In this document: piece by piece, positions 24,574 to 32,329 of the stretch | How the letters are laid out: every line of letters begins with the position of its first letter | How positions within the stretch are numbered: the stretch's first letter is position 1 | Source: Chloroflexota bacterium | GTDB taxonomy: Bacteria; Chloroflexota; Dehalococcoidia; SZUA-161 | Assembly (NCBI GenBank): GCA_021787935.1 | Contig: JAJYLC010000004.1 | Coordinates: forward strand, 1 to 53,172 | Direction: 5' to 3' | Length of the DNA: 53,172 bases | The notes under the pieces: generated by a model | Databases searched by the model: none | Told to the model about the DNA's origin: nothing | What the model saw: only the letters and a program-made list of their open reading frames with translations | Made by a program: the position numbers and the translations under genes

Positions 24574-26727
24574 TCACACCTTCTGCAGTGGCGCTAAGCT
24601 GAGCAGGAACTTCTTTACCCCGGCATCCCCCTTAAACGCGATGGTGACTTCATAGTCATCGCCAGAAGGCGAGCTGCTCACTACGATACCCTCGCCGAAC
24701 ATAGCATGGGTAACGTGTTCCCCCGCTTTGAGGGCTGGTTGAGACGGTAAAGAGGCGGTGGAGCTGGGTTTTACTCGTTTATCAGTATCGACAGGATGAG
24801 CATTAGGGGGAGCCACTAAATCCAGAGGGATGTCTTTAAGGAAACGCGATGGCGGGTTGTGAGCGCTGCTCCCCATGAGGCTGCGGCGCAGGGTATAGAC
24901 AAGGTATACCTTCTCCTTGGCCCTGGTTATACCCACGTAGCACAGACGGCGTTCCTCCTCCATCTGCTCCGGGTCGGGGAGCGACTTAAAATGCGGCAGG
25001 ACGCCCTCCTCCATACCGACAATGAACACCACGGGGAATTCCAGGCCTTTAGCCTGATGCAGCGTGATCAGGGTCACCGCATCTACTTTTTCGTCCAGTT
25101 CATCCACATCGGAGACCAGCGCCACCTCTTCCAGAAAGGCCGCCAGAGCTTCCCTGGGTTCGAGGTCTTTGTATCCGGCGGCCACAGTGCGCAGCTCCAG
25201 GATATTGTCCCACCTCTCCTCCCCCTCCGCGCCCTCCAGGGTGAATTTCTTATATCCTGTCCTCTCCAACACCAGGTCGAGCAGGTCCGCCAGACTCAAC
25301 TCCCCACTTCGGGCTATTAATTCGTCAAGCATCTTCACGAAATTGCCCAGTGTCTGCGCGCTCCGTGCCGAAAACGGCGTTTGTTCCTCGCCCTGCGCAA
25401 TAAGTTTGAGGGCATCGTAATATGACAAACTTTTCTCGTTCGCCCACATGGTTAGCTCGGCGACGGTGCGCTGCCCGATGCCCCTGCCCGGAACGTTGAT
25501 AATACGGGTGATGCTGACGGTATCGCGGGGGTTATGTGTCAGCCTGAGATAGGCCACGACATCCTTGACCTCGCGCCGCTCATAGAACCTGGTGCCGCCT
25601 ACCAGCCTGTAGGGCAGTCCGTAACGAACGAACTCCTCCTCAAGAGCACGTGACTGGGCATTGGTGCGGTACATGATAGCACAATCCCCCGCCTTCCAGT
25701 GACCGCTCGCCATCAGCTTCTCTACCTCGTTGACTACAAAGTGGGCCTCCTCCTGCTCGTTATAGGTCTGCACCACAGTGATGGGCACACCCACCTTGTT
25801 CTCCGTCCAGAGCTTCTTCTGCTTCCGCTGCTGGTTGGGAGCGATTACATGCTCGGCAGCCTTGAGGATGGTCTGAGTGGAGCGGTAATTCTGCTCCAGG
25901 AATACAATCTTGACATCAGGGTAATCTTTCTCAAAGTCCAGGATGTGGCGCAGATTGGCCTGCCTCCAGGAATAGATAGACTGGTCGGGGTCGCCCACCA
26001 CGCAGATGTTGCGATACTTCCCAGCCAGTTGCTTGGACAGGATATACTGGGCCAGATTGGTGTCCTGAAATTCGTCTATCATCACGTGTAAGTAGCGGGA
26101 CTGATACTTTGCCAGCACCTCGGGCTTGTTGCGGAAAAGCTGCACCACTCTCATAATGAGGTCATCGAAATCAAGGGCGCTGTTCTCGGCAAGTAACTCC
26201 TGATAGCGCTCGTACACCCGTGCCACCACCTCCTCGTAATAGCTTCCCACCTGCTGCCGGTACTCCTGTGGTGCCAGCAGTCTGGCCTTGGCAGCGGAGA
26301 TAGCCGTTCCTATGGCGCGCGGAGGATATTGCTTCGGGTCCAGTCCCACCTGTTCGATGCTATGCTTCAAGAGGCTGTTCTGGTCTCCTTCGTCATAGAT
26401 AAGAAAATCCTTGTTCAACCCGATATGCTGTGCTTCAACGCGCAGGGTGCGTGCGCAGGTGGCATGAAAAGTACCCAGAGTCAGCCCCTCTACAGTGCGT
26501 CCCAGGAGGTGATATACCCTCTCCTTCATCTCCCGGGCTGCCTTGTTGGTGAAGGTAACTGCCAGGATACGATACGGGCTGATGCCCAGTACAGTTATCA
26601 GATAAGCCACGCGGTGAGCGATGACGCGAGTCTTGCCCGAACCCGGGCCCGCTACAATGAGCACCGGGCCCTCGATGGTCTGAACAGCTTCCTTCTGCGC
26701 CGGATTTAAGTTGGCTAAAATGTCCAT
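24574..26727 (-). CDS. ATP-dependent DNA helicase of the UvrD/PcrA family
   Basis: The SF1 3'-5' helicase acts in repair and replication restart. The 717-aa protein has Walker A VAGPGSGKTRVIAHR (about 25-39), Walker B DEFQDTN near 217, motif III GDPDQSIYSWRQA, motif IV EQNYRST, motif V TLHQAKGLEFPVVF and motif VI VGITRAKEKVYLV. The last 60 residues form the tudor-like C-terminal domain seen in PcrA (HVTHAMFGEGIV). The length fits the family. It is preceded by speE 42 nt upstream and followed by yraN. Confidence 0.95.
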   Translation of the reverse strand: MDILANLNPAQKEAVQTIEGPVLIVAGPGSGKTRVIAHRVAYLITVLGISPYRILAVTFTNKAAREMKERVYHLLGRTVEGLTLGTFHATCARTLRVEAQHIGLNKDFLIYDEGDQNSLLKHSIEQVGLDPKQYPPRAIGTAISAAKARLLAPQEYRQQVGSYYEEVVARVYERYQELLAENSALDFDDLIMRVVQLFRNKPEVLAKYQSRYLHVMIDEFQDTNLAQYILSKQLAGKYRNICVVGDPDQSIYSWRQANLRHILDFEKDYPDVKIVFLEQNYRSTQTILKAAEHVIAPNQQRKQKKLWTENKVGVPITVVQTYNEQEEAHFVVNEVEKLMASGHWKAGDCAIMYRTNAQSRALEEEFVRYGLPYRLVGGTRFYERREVKDVVAYLRLTHNPRDTVSITRIINVPGRGIGQRTVAELTMWANEKSLSYYDALKLIAQGEEQTPFSARSAQTLGNFVKMLDELIARSGELSLADLLDLVLERTGYKKFTLEGAEGEERWDNILELRTVAAGYKDLEPREALAAFLEEVALVSDVDELDEKVDAVTLITLHQAKGLEFPVVFIVGMEEGVLPHFKSLPDPEQMEEERRLCYVGITRAKEKVYLVYTLRRSLMGSSAHNPPSRFLKDIPLDLVAPPNAHPVDTDKRVKPSSTASLPSQPALKAGEHVTHAMFGEGIVVSSSPSGDDYEVTIAFKGDAGVKKFLLSLAPLQKV

Positions 26728-26769
26728 AATTTGATTCTACCACGAAATACTGCGGGGAAAAGGGGATAC

Positions 26770-27684
26770 TTAATACGTGATGACGGGCTTGTCTTTGGTA
26801 ATGACCCGCTTCTCCGTCGCTATTTGCTGGCGGAGATACTTGGGTAAAGAGAATATCCCCGGGTGAGCCAGCCCATCGTAAAATCTGAGTTTTCCCCTGA
26901 CCCGGCTCGCTATCCTGCGGTCTATTTCCTCGGGAGAAAGCTGGCAAGGGTCTAAAGCCTGCGAAGCTGCAGCGAAACCCCAGGGACCGCCGAAGGAAGG
27001 AATCTCGGCCTGATAAGGGGCGACCACAGAGAACACCGCCTTCAAAGTATTCACCACCGCCAGAAATGTGGACGGAAACATCACGCTGGTCGCGCCGGCC
27101 TGGAGCGACATAATGCCGCCCTTCTTCAGCTTCTTGCTGAGGTCCTGATAAAACTCTTTGCTGAAGAGCAGTAAAGCAGGCCCCTCTTCGAGCGGCTCGG
27201 TGAGATCGAGTATCATAACATCGAATTTTTCCTTGGTCTCAGCAATGTATTTCAAGGCATCTGTGTAAATAAGCTCGAGACGGCTGTCGTCGAAGGCTCC
27301 CTGGCTCAACGAGGGCAGATATTTCTGGCATATCTGCGGCACCTTCCTGTCTATATCTACCATAACCACCCTTTTCATCGTCTTGTGCGCCAGCACCTCT
27401 CTCAAAGTAGCGCCCTCGCCACCGCCGGCGATGAAAACTGTCTCAGGCTTGGGGTGGGTAATCATGGGAGGATGAACCAGGGCTTCATGATAGATAAACT
27501 CGTCAGACTCGCTGCACTGAATCTTGCCGTCGAGGATAAGGCATCTGCCGAAGGCAAGGCTATCGATTACCTGAATGGACTGGTATTTAGATTTCCCCAC
27601 ATAAGGCATTGCGCTCACGCTGAATGTCTGGATTAGGTCGGGACTAACGCAATCCCAGAACCAATTGATAGCCTTCTCTGCCAT
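26770..27684 (-). CDS. speE: Spermidine synthase-like aminopropyltransferase
   Basis: SpeE transfers an aminopropyl group from decarboxylated SAM to putrescine or related amines. The 304-aa protein has the N-terminal beta domain, then VFIAGGGEGATLREVL (dcSAM binding, about 89-104), VMVDIDRKV, YTDALKYI and the catalytic-loop VMILDLTEP. The canonical D-x-x-D-P loop is changed to DLTEP, as in some thermospermine- or agmatine-type enzymes, so the acceptor is uncertain. It begins three bases after the speH stop codon, in a two-gene unit. The dcSAM supply is questionable because the linked SpeH lacks key residues. Confidence 0.88.
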   Translation of the reverse strand: MAEKAINWFWDCVSPDLIQTFSVSAMPYVGKSKYQSIQVIDSLAFGRCLILDGKIQCSESDEFIYHEALVHPPMITHPKPETVFIAGGGEGATLREVLAHKTMKRVVMVDIDRKVPQICQKYLPSLSQGAFDDSRLELIYTDALKYIAETKEKFDVMILDLTEPLEEGPALLLFSKEFYQDLSKKLKKGGIMSLQAGATSVMFPSTFLAVVNTLKAVFSVVAPYQAEIPSFGGPWGFAAASQALDPCQLSPEEIDRRIASRVRGKLRFYDGLAHPGIFSLPKYLRQQIATEKRVITKDKPVITY

Positions 27685-27687
27685 ATG

Positions 27688-28032
27688 CTAGAACCCCCTT
27701 TTCAGTTCGACGATGGAGGGATTTTTGCTCTCCAGGCTCTCCATAATAAATCTGGCAGCCTCCTCCGGCTGGAATAGGTCTCCATAGGTGAAAACATCGA
27801 TTGCCGAGTAACCGTATTCCGGCCAGGTATGGATACAGAGATGAGCCCCGGTGATCAATACCACCCCGCTTATCCCCTGGGGCAGGAAGCGGTGGAAGGA
27901 CTCTCCGATCACTGCATTTCCGGCATCCTTGGCTACATTATGGAGAACGCCTTTTATGAAATCCAGATCATCGAGGAGGTCCTTGTTGCACTCCTTCAAA
28001 TCCAGAAGGAAATGTTTCCCCATCGTCCGCAT
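27688..28032 (-). CDS. speH: SpeH/SpeD-type S-adenosylmethionine decarboxylase homologue lacking the pyruvoyl serine
   Basis: Class 1B AdoMet decarboxylases self-cleave before a serine that becomes the pyruvoyl cofactor. This protein has FHRFLPQGISGVV and HLCIHTWPEYGYSAIDVF, almost identical to characterised enzymes. The cleavage motif E-S-H is G-A-H: alanine (GCT) replaces the serine that would be Ser63 in the Thermotoga enzyme, and Tyr replaces the catalytic Cys (FTYGD for FTCG). The His after the serine is retained. It should neither process nor decarboxylate in the known way. Start: a promoter -10 at 28062-28067 puts the transcript start near 28055, so ATG 28032 is preferred over the TTG at 28062. 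Confidence 0.85.
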   Translation of the reverse strand: MRTMGKHFLLDLKECNKDLLDDLDFIKGVLHNVAKDAGNAVIGESFHRFLPQGISGVVLITGAHLCIHTWPEYGYSAIDVFTYGDLFQPEEAARFIMESLESKNPSIVELKRGF

Positions 28033-28061
28033 ACTCTCGGCCCTCAACACAAACTTTTTCA

Positions 28062-28090
28062 ATTATATAGGATGTGGTCGCTTTTCTCAA
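28062..28090 (-). promoter_or_regulatory. Promoter of the speH-speE unit
   Basis: The minus strand reads TTGAGA (28085-28090), a 17-bp spacer and a perfect TATAAT (28062-28067). It lies directly upstream of speH and helps decide its start codon. Confidence 0.75.
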
Positions 28091-28101
28091 ACACCGAGAG
28101 T

Positions 28102-28206
28102 GTTTAGAAACACAATTACCATTCCGTGCTTGACACGGAATCCAGAAAACCCAGTTTCAAAATTACGATGAAGGTATCTGGATACCGACTTTCGTCGGTA
28201 TGGTAG
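28102..28206. repeat. 105-bp dispersed repeat, copy 1
   Basis: It begins GTTTAGAAACACAATTACCA and is identical to 51227-51331 except for one base that I can see. Similarity decays over the next 20 bases. It contains two hairpins: ATTCCGTG-CTTGA-CACGGAAT and ATACCGAC-TTTC-GTCGGTAT. There is no ORF, so it looks like a non-autonomous REP/MITE-like element. Confidence 0.92.
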
Positions 28207-28239
28207 GTCCATTACTAAATGACCTCAAACAGCGTCCTC

Positions 28240-28268
28240 TTTTCAACAGGGCTGGATAAAGGTATAAT
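28240..28268 (+). promoter_or_regulatory. Candidate promoter for the Lrp-like / acyl-CoA dehydrogenase unit
   Basis: TTTTCA (28240-28245), a 17-bp spacer and TATAAT (28263-28268). It lies about 105 bp upstream of the Lrp-like gene. The rest of 28207-28372 shows nothing else recognisable. Confidence 0.6.
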
Positions 28269-28372
28269 ACGATAGGTCTGCCCCTGAAAGATGAGGCTGC
28301 AGTGAGATAGCCAGGAAGCTATCTTCTGGAATTTGTAGGGAGTTATCTTTATGGGGAAAGGGGGATAAACCA

Positions 28373-28612
28373 ATGGCAGCCAAAGCCTATGTGCTGATTG
28401 AAACCTCGGTGGGGAAAACTAAAGACGTGGTACGCGCCATCAGCAAGCTCAAGGGAATGAGAGAGGTACATGCAGTGACAGGCCCCTATGATGTTATCGC
28501 AGTAGTAGAGGGAGCAGACCTGACCGCCGTGGGCAACCTGGTCACCAACCACATCCACCCTGTAGGCGGCATAGCCAGGACTGTGACCTGCCTGGCCATA
28601 GACGTCGGATAG
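28373..28612 (+). CDS. Stand-alone Lrp/AsnC ligand-binding (RAM) domain protein
   Basis: The 79-aa protein consists only of the alpha-beta RAM domain of Lrp/AsnC regulators: AYVLIETSVGKTKDVVRAI, then VHAVTGPYDVIAVVEGADL. There is no helix-turn-helix. Such small proteins bind amino acids or other small ligands as dimers or octamers and may modulate full-length regulators or enzymes. It lies 81 nt upstream of an acyl-CoA dehydrogenase pair on the same strand. A strong AAGGGGG precedes the ATG. Confidence 0.88.
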   Translation: MAAKAYVLIETSVGKTKDVVRAISKLKGMREVHAVTGPYDVIAVVEGADLTAVGNLVTNHIHPVGGIARTVTCLAIDVG

Positions 28613-28693
28613 AGGTATCAGAGCCACCTCTATTTTCAGATGCGGTGAAGAGGAGGTCAGTGGCAACCCTACTAAATTGAAAGGAAGTGATGC

Positions 28694-29881
28694 ATGGATT
28701 TCCGATTCACTGAGGAGCAGGACGCATTTCGCCAGAAGGTAAGGGGCTTCCTGGCGAAGGAGCTCCCCTCCGACTGGCTGACCGGCGGTGCGCCGGAAGA
28801 CGAAACCGACGAGTGGTGGAAGTTCACCCAGAGATTTCTCAAGAGGATTGGCGAGCAGGGATGGATATCAGCAACCTGGCCTAAAGAATACGGCGGCCAG
28901 GAACGTCCGACGTGGGAAGACGCTATCTTAGGCGAGGAGCTCGCCTACTGGAGGGCACCGGCTCAGGACTACTGGTTCCGCTGGAAGATGATCAGCGCCC
29001 TCCTGCTTAATTTCGGCAACGACGAACAGAAGAGGCGGCACCTGCCCGGAATAGCCAGCGGTCAGGTGTACTGGTGCCAGGGTTTCAGCGAGCCGGGCGC
29101 CGGCTCCGACCTGGGCGGCTGTCAGGTAAAAGCCCAGGACAAAGGAGACTACTTCCTGGTCAACGGCCAGAAGATTTGGACCACCGGAGCTCACAGAGCC
29201 CACTGGTGCTTCGCCCCACTGCTCTCAGACCCTGATGCTCCCAAGCGCTCCCGAATGCTCAGCATGTTCCTCGTAGATATGAAATCCCCGGGCGTCACCG
29301 TCAGACGCCTGGAGAGCCTCGAAGGGGTAGCGCACCTCTGCGAGACCTTTTTCGATGATGTCAAAGTCCCCAAAGAAAACCTGGTAGGGGAACGAGGCCG
29401 CGGCTGGCTTGCCGCCATGGCCCTGGTTAATATCGAGAGGTCGGGCCTCGGCTTCGCCTCCATGCCGCAGAAAATCCTTGAGCAGCTTGTGGAGTACGTC
29501 AAAGAGACCAAAGTCGATGGCGTGTCCCTCTCCCAAAACCCCTTAATTCGACGCAAGCTTGCTGAAATGGCCATAGAGATTCAGGTCTGCCGCCTGCTGG
29601 CCTACCGCGTAGCATGGGTGCAGGCCACAAATCAGGACGTAACCTCCGTAGGTGCTATTATCAAGCTGTTCGGCAGCGAGTTAATGCAGAGGGTTGTCGC
29701 TACCGGACTTGAGATACTGGGACTTTACGCGCAGCTTGTTCCCGGGTCGAAGGGGGCCAAGCTGGCGGGCAATATCACCCGTGATTACATGTGGAACCTG
29801 AGCTTGACCATTGCCGGCGGCACTTCTGAGATACAGCGAATTATTATCGCTACCCAGGGGCTGGGACTGCCCAGAATGTAG
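28694..29881 (+). CDS. Acyl-CoA dehydrogenase, probable catalytic subunit (second pair)
   Basis: The 395-aa protein begins MDFRFTEEQDAFRQKVRGFL. It has CQGFSEPGAGSDLGGCQVKA (about 128-147), the helix-G Glu in NIER (Glu248) and the C-terminal IAGGTSEIQRIIIATQGLGLPR. It has the same subunit type as the gene at 10046-11218. The partner gene, which lacks the Glu, starts 36 nt downstream, so the two probably form one heteromeric dehydrogenase. GAAAGGAAG precedes the ATG. The substrate is unknown. Confidence 0.9.
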   Translation: MDFRFTEEQDAFRQKVRGFLAKELPSDWLTGGAPEDETDEWWKFTQRFLKRIGEQGWISATWPKEYGGQERPTWEDAILGEELAYWRAPAQDYWFRWKMISALLLNFGNDEQKRRHLPGIASGQVYWCQGFSEPGAGSDLGGCQVKAQDKGDYFLVNGQKIWTTGAHRAHWCFAPLLSDPDAPKRSRMLSMFLVDMKSPGVTVRRLESLEGVAHLCETFFDDVKVPKENLVGERGRGWLAAMALVNIERSGLGFASMPQKILEQLVEYVKETKVDGVSLSQNPLIRRKLAEMAIEIQVCRLLAYRVAWVQATNQDVTSVGAIIKLFGSELMQRVVATGLEILGLYAQLVPGSKGAKLAGNITRDYMWNLSLTIAGGTSEIQRIIIATQGLGLPRM

Positions 29882-29917
29882 CTTATATAAAACAATGAAG
29901 AATAGGGGGTAAAAAGC

Positions 29918-31051
29918 ATGGATTTCGCACTAAGTGAAGAGCAGGAAATGCTAAGGAATTCAGCCCGCGATTTTTTGACCAAAGAATGTCCCAAGACACT
30001 GGTGAGGCAGATGGAGACAGACGAGAAGGGCTATTCTCCAGCCATGTGGAAGGGTATGTCCGACCTGGGCTGGATGGGACTCGTCTTTCCCGAGCAGTAT
30101 GGTGGATCGGGCATGACTTTTCTCGACCTGTCTATCCTCATCGAGGAGCTGGGAAGGGCACTTGCCCCTTCTCCCTTCCTGCCCACTGTGGTGTACTGCG
30201 GGTTGCCCATCTTGGCGGCAGGTACGGAGGAGCAGAAAAAGCAGTTCCTGCCCGGTATAGCCAAAGGCGACATTATAATGACACTGGCGCTGACCGAGCC
30301 CAGCGCCACCTGGGATGCCGGCGGCATCACCGTTAAGGCAACCGCCGAAGGCGATGATTTCGTAATCAGCGGAACCAAGCTCTTTGTCCATGATGCTCAT
30401 ATAGCCAACTATTTCCTGGTGGTCGCCAGGACTAAAGAAGGCAAGCGCAAGGAGGATGGTATTACCCTCTTCCTGGTGGACACCAAGAGCCCGGGTATAA
30501 AGCTTAACCCGCTGAAAACAATAGCATCCGATAAGCAGTTCGAGGTCGTCTTCAACAAGGTTAAAGTACCCAAGAAGAATATCCTGGGCAAGCTGGACCA
30601 CGGCTGGTCTATAATACAGAATCTCGTGCCCAGGGCTACGTTGGCGCAGTGCGCCTATATGGTGGGCGGCGCGCAGCAGGTGCTGGAGATGACCGTCAAC
30701 TACGCTAAAGAGAGAGTGCAGTTCGGACGCCCCATCGGCAGCTTCCAGGCCATCCAGCACAAGTGTGCCAACATGGCGACCGATGTCGATGGCTCGCGTT
30801 TTATCACCTATCAGGCAGCATGGAAGCTGAGCGAAGGCATGGACTGCGGCCTTGAGGTATCCATGGCCAAGGCGTGGGTCAGCGAGGCTTACCGCCGCAC
30901 CTGCGCCGAGGGTCATCAGATTCACGGCGGCATCGGCTTCATCAAAGACCACGACATGCAGCTTTACTATCGCAGAGCCAAAGCCTCGGAGCTCGCCTTC
31001 GGCGACGCCGACTATCACCGCGAGCTTGTGGCCCAGCAAATCGGCCTGTAG
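29918..31051 (+). CDS. Acyl-CoA dehydrogenase homologue, probable non-catalytic partner (second pair)
   Basis: The 377-aa protein is a close paralogue of the gene at 12241-13371: MDFALSEEQEML, LGWMGLVFPEQYGGSGMT, QIHGGIGFIKDHDMQLYYRR. It lacks the helix-G ER (VPRATLAQ) and the GGTSEIQR motif. By the same logic it is the partner subunit of the preceding dehydrogenase. TAGGGGG lies upstream of the ATG. A perfect-arm palindrome starts 11 bases after the stop codon. Confidence 0.88.
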   Translation: MDFALSEEQEMLRNSARDFLTKECPKTLVRQMETDEKGYSPAMWKGMSDLGWMGLVFPEQYGGSGMTFLDLSILIEELGRALAPSPFLPTVVYCGLPILAAGTEEQKKQFLPGIAKGDIIMTLALTEPSATWDAGGITVKATAEGDDFVISGTKLFVHDAHIANYFLVVARTKEGKRKEDGITLFLVDTKSPGIKLNPLKTIASDKQFEVVFNKVKVPKKNILGKLDHGWSIIQNLVPRATLAQCAYMVGGAQQVLEMTVNYAKERVQFGRPIGSFQAIQHKCANMATDVDGSRFITYQAAWKLSEGMDCGLEVSMAKAWVSEAYRRTCAEGHQIHGGIGFIKDHDMQLYYRRAKASELAFGDADYHRELVAQQIGL

Positions 31052-31061
31052 CATCGTAAAC

Positions 31062-31095
31062 AATGTAGGGGCGACCGTCCGGTCGCCCCTACATT
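31062..31095. repeat. Palindrome of the GTAGGGGC family, 16-bp arms
   Basis: AATGTAGGGGCGACCG (31062-31077), two unpaired bases, then the exact reverse complement (31080-31095). It sits between a dehydrogenase stop codon and the HIT gene. The edges match the palindromes at 15541 and 35486. Confidence 0.95.
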
Positions 31096-31113
31096 AAAAA
31101 CAAGAGCATTTCA

Positions 31114-31452
31114 ATGGACTGCATCTTCTGCAAAATCGCTAACGGTGAGATCAAGAGCGAAATCGTCTATCAGGATGAGACCACAGTCGCCTTCCCCGAC
31201 ATCAATCCCAAAGCGCCGGTGCATCTACTCATAATACCCAGAAAACACATCGAGCGCATTCTCGACCCTGCTGGTGATCAAGAAAAGCTTATAGGGCATC
31301 TGGTAACCGTAGCGAGTAAACTTGCCGAGCAACAGGGCATCTCTAGATCAGGATACCGCCTCGTGCTCAACCGCGGTGCCCATGGCGGTCAGGTTGTTCC
31401 GCACATTCACATCCATCTCCTCGGCGGCCGGCAAATGAGCAAGATGGGCTAG
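31114..31452 (+). CDS. HIT-family nucleotide-binding protein (HinT-like)
   Basis: The 112-aa protein has the HIT layout: CIFCKIANGEI at the N-terminus, and VPHIHIHLLGGRQM with the catalytic histidine triad HxHxH near the C-terminus. HinT-type proteins hydrolyse adenosine phosphoramidates. The length fits. The ATG follows ACAAGAGC. A second, different HIT protein is encoded at 40760-41254. Confidence 0.94.
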   Translation: MDCIFCKIANGEIKSEIVYQDETTVAFPDINPKAPVHLLIIPRKHIERILDPAGDQEKLIGHLVTVASKLAEQQGISRSGYRLVLNRGAHGGQVVPHIHIHLLGGRQMSKMG

Positions 31453-31810
31453 AACACCTCCACTACTTTCCTCATGTTCTTGCGAGGCCATCCGCAGGAG
31501 GCCGCGGCGTAGGTCATTACGTCATTCTGACTCTGAGCAGAGCGAAGGGGAAGAATCTCGCTGCTCGTTTATTCCACTATCAATATACAGTATGTCATTT
31601 CTTGGGAAATAACCTTAATTATGGGTAGGTCGGAGCACCCGCTCCGACTGAGCTCGGCAGGCGCCCCGTGTTATTGCGAGGCCATCCCAAGGAGGCCGCG
31701 GCAATCTCTCGTGCCCCTCACTGAGACAGTAACAATGATAATCTTTCCCTCCCTACAGCATTCGCCATAATTTCGTATCTCGCACCCCAACCCCCTGCGA
31801 CATTTTCCTC
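31453..31810. repeat. Repeat-rich non-coding tract
   Basis: It contains two direct copies of a TTGCGAGGCCATCC...GGAGGCCGCGG unit (31480-31509 and 31674-31702) and a GTCATTCTGACTCTGAGCAG-type repeat near 31522. A stem GTCGGAGC/GCTCCGAC lies at 31629-31648, inside a 24-bp unit (31623-31646) that recurs inverted at 32362-32385. I see no ORF. These look like REP-type elements accumulated next to the packaging genes. Confidence 0.75.
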
Positions 31811-31840
31811 TTGACATTATTAGAACATATGTGCTACTAT
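31811..31840 (+). promoter_or_regulatory. Promoter of the packaging operon with an internal LexA-like box
   Basis: A perfect TTGACA (31811-31816) is separated by 18 bp from TACTAT (31835-31840). The spacer holds GAACATATGTGC (31823-31834), which differs at one base from GAACATATGTTC, the core of the Gram-positive type SOS box. A repressor bound there would block RNA polymerase. This suggests DNA-damage control of the downstream genes, but no lexA is in the window. Confidence 0.6.
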
Positions 31841-31871
31841 ATCGCCTGCGCAATCTCGCTGGAGTGAAAAA

Positions 31872-32024
31872 ATGAGGCTTTTGAGACTGGCAATCGAAAC
31901 CCGGAAATGGGAGTTGGCAGCCCACGTCTTGATCTTGGGAGCTATTAAAGCAAGGCAGAGCGATAATGACAAGCCCCGCATCAAAAACAAGGAAAAGTAC
32001 CAAAGGCAAGGTAAAAAAGCCTGA
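31872..32024 (+). CDS. Small 50-aa protein overlapping the start of the putative small terminase gene
   Basis: This unrecognised short ORF starts ATG after GGAG with a seven-base spacing, a better ribosome site than that of the next gene. Its sequence MRLLRLAIETRKWELAAHVL continues as a hydrophobic/amphipathic helix and ends in a basic tail (KNKEKYQRQGKKA). It overlaps the terS candidate by 59 nt in another frame, as often seen in phage operons. It is the first ORF after the LexA-like promoter. Its function is unknown; a leader peptide for translational coupling is an alternative. Confidence 0.5.
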   Translation: MRLLRLAIETRKWELAAHVLILGAIKARQSDNDKPRIKNKEKYQRQGKKA

Positions 32025-32316
32025 GCAGAGCTTCTACTCCAGAGCCCTGGACGAAGCCGAGGGCCTGGATTTCGAGTTGGCCCAGGATGTTGAGGGCATA
32101 GACGACGAGATTGCCCTGCTCAGGCTCAAGATAAAGTCTATCCTTGAGAGCGACCCCGACAATATAAAGCTCATTGCCGAAGCGACCAACGCCCTATCTC
32201 GCCTGGTCATGGCGCGCTACAAGATGGGCAGTGCACACAAGAAAGCCCTGGCCCACGCCGTAGGCGGCGTACTGAAAGACCTTGCCATACCGCTGGGCAT
32301 CAAATATTTACCGTAG
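31966..32316 (+). CDS. Putative terminase small subunit or packaging-associated protein
   Basis: The 116-aa protein has a Lys-rich N-terminus (KTRKSTKGKVKKPEQ) followed by an acidic helical region (IDDEIALLRLKIKSILES) and a C-terminal helical part. I do not recognise a definite family. Its place directly before a large terminase, its size and its helical/basic make-up fit a small terminase subunit. It could instead be a different phage early gene. The start lacks a strong ribosome site, and translation may be coupled to the overlapping 50-aa ORF. Confidence 0.5.
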   Translation: MTSPASKTRKSTKGKVKKPEQSFYSRALDEAEGLDFELAQDVEGIDDEIALLRLKIKSILESDPDNIKLIAEATNALSRLVMARYKMGSAHKKALAHAVGGVLKDLAIPLGIKYLP

Positions 32317-32329
32317 CATTCTATTTCAT

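Noticed and set aside
29960-31063. 367-codon open frame antisense to the acyl-CoA dehydrogenase
   Set aside because: Its composition mirrors the codon structure of the sense gene and shows no domain of its own. It is a shadow of a GC-rich conserved gene.
31062-31095. Palindrome considered as an intrinsic terminator of the dehydrogenase gene
   Set aside because: There is no T-run on either strand directly after the stem, and the same repeat family occurs in other contexts. A weak terminator role stays possible.
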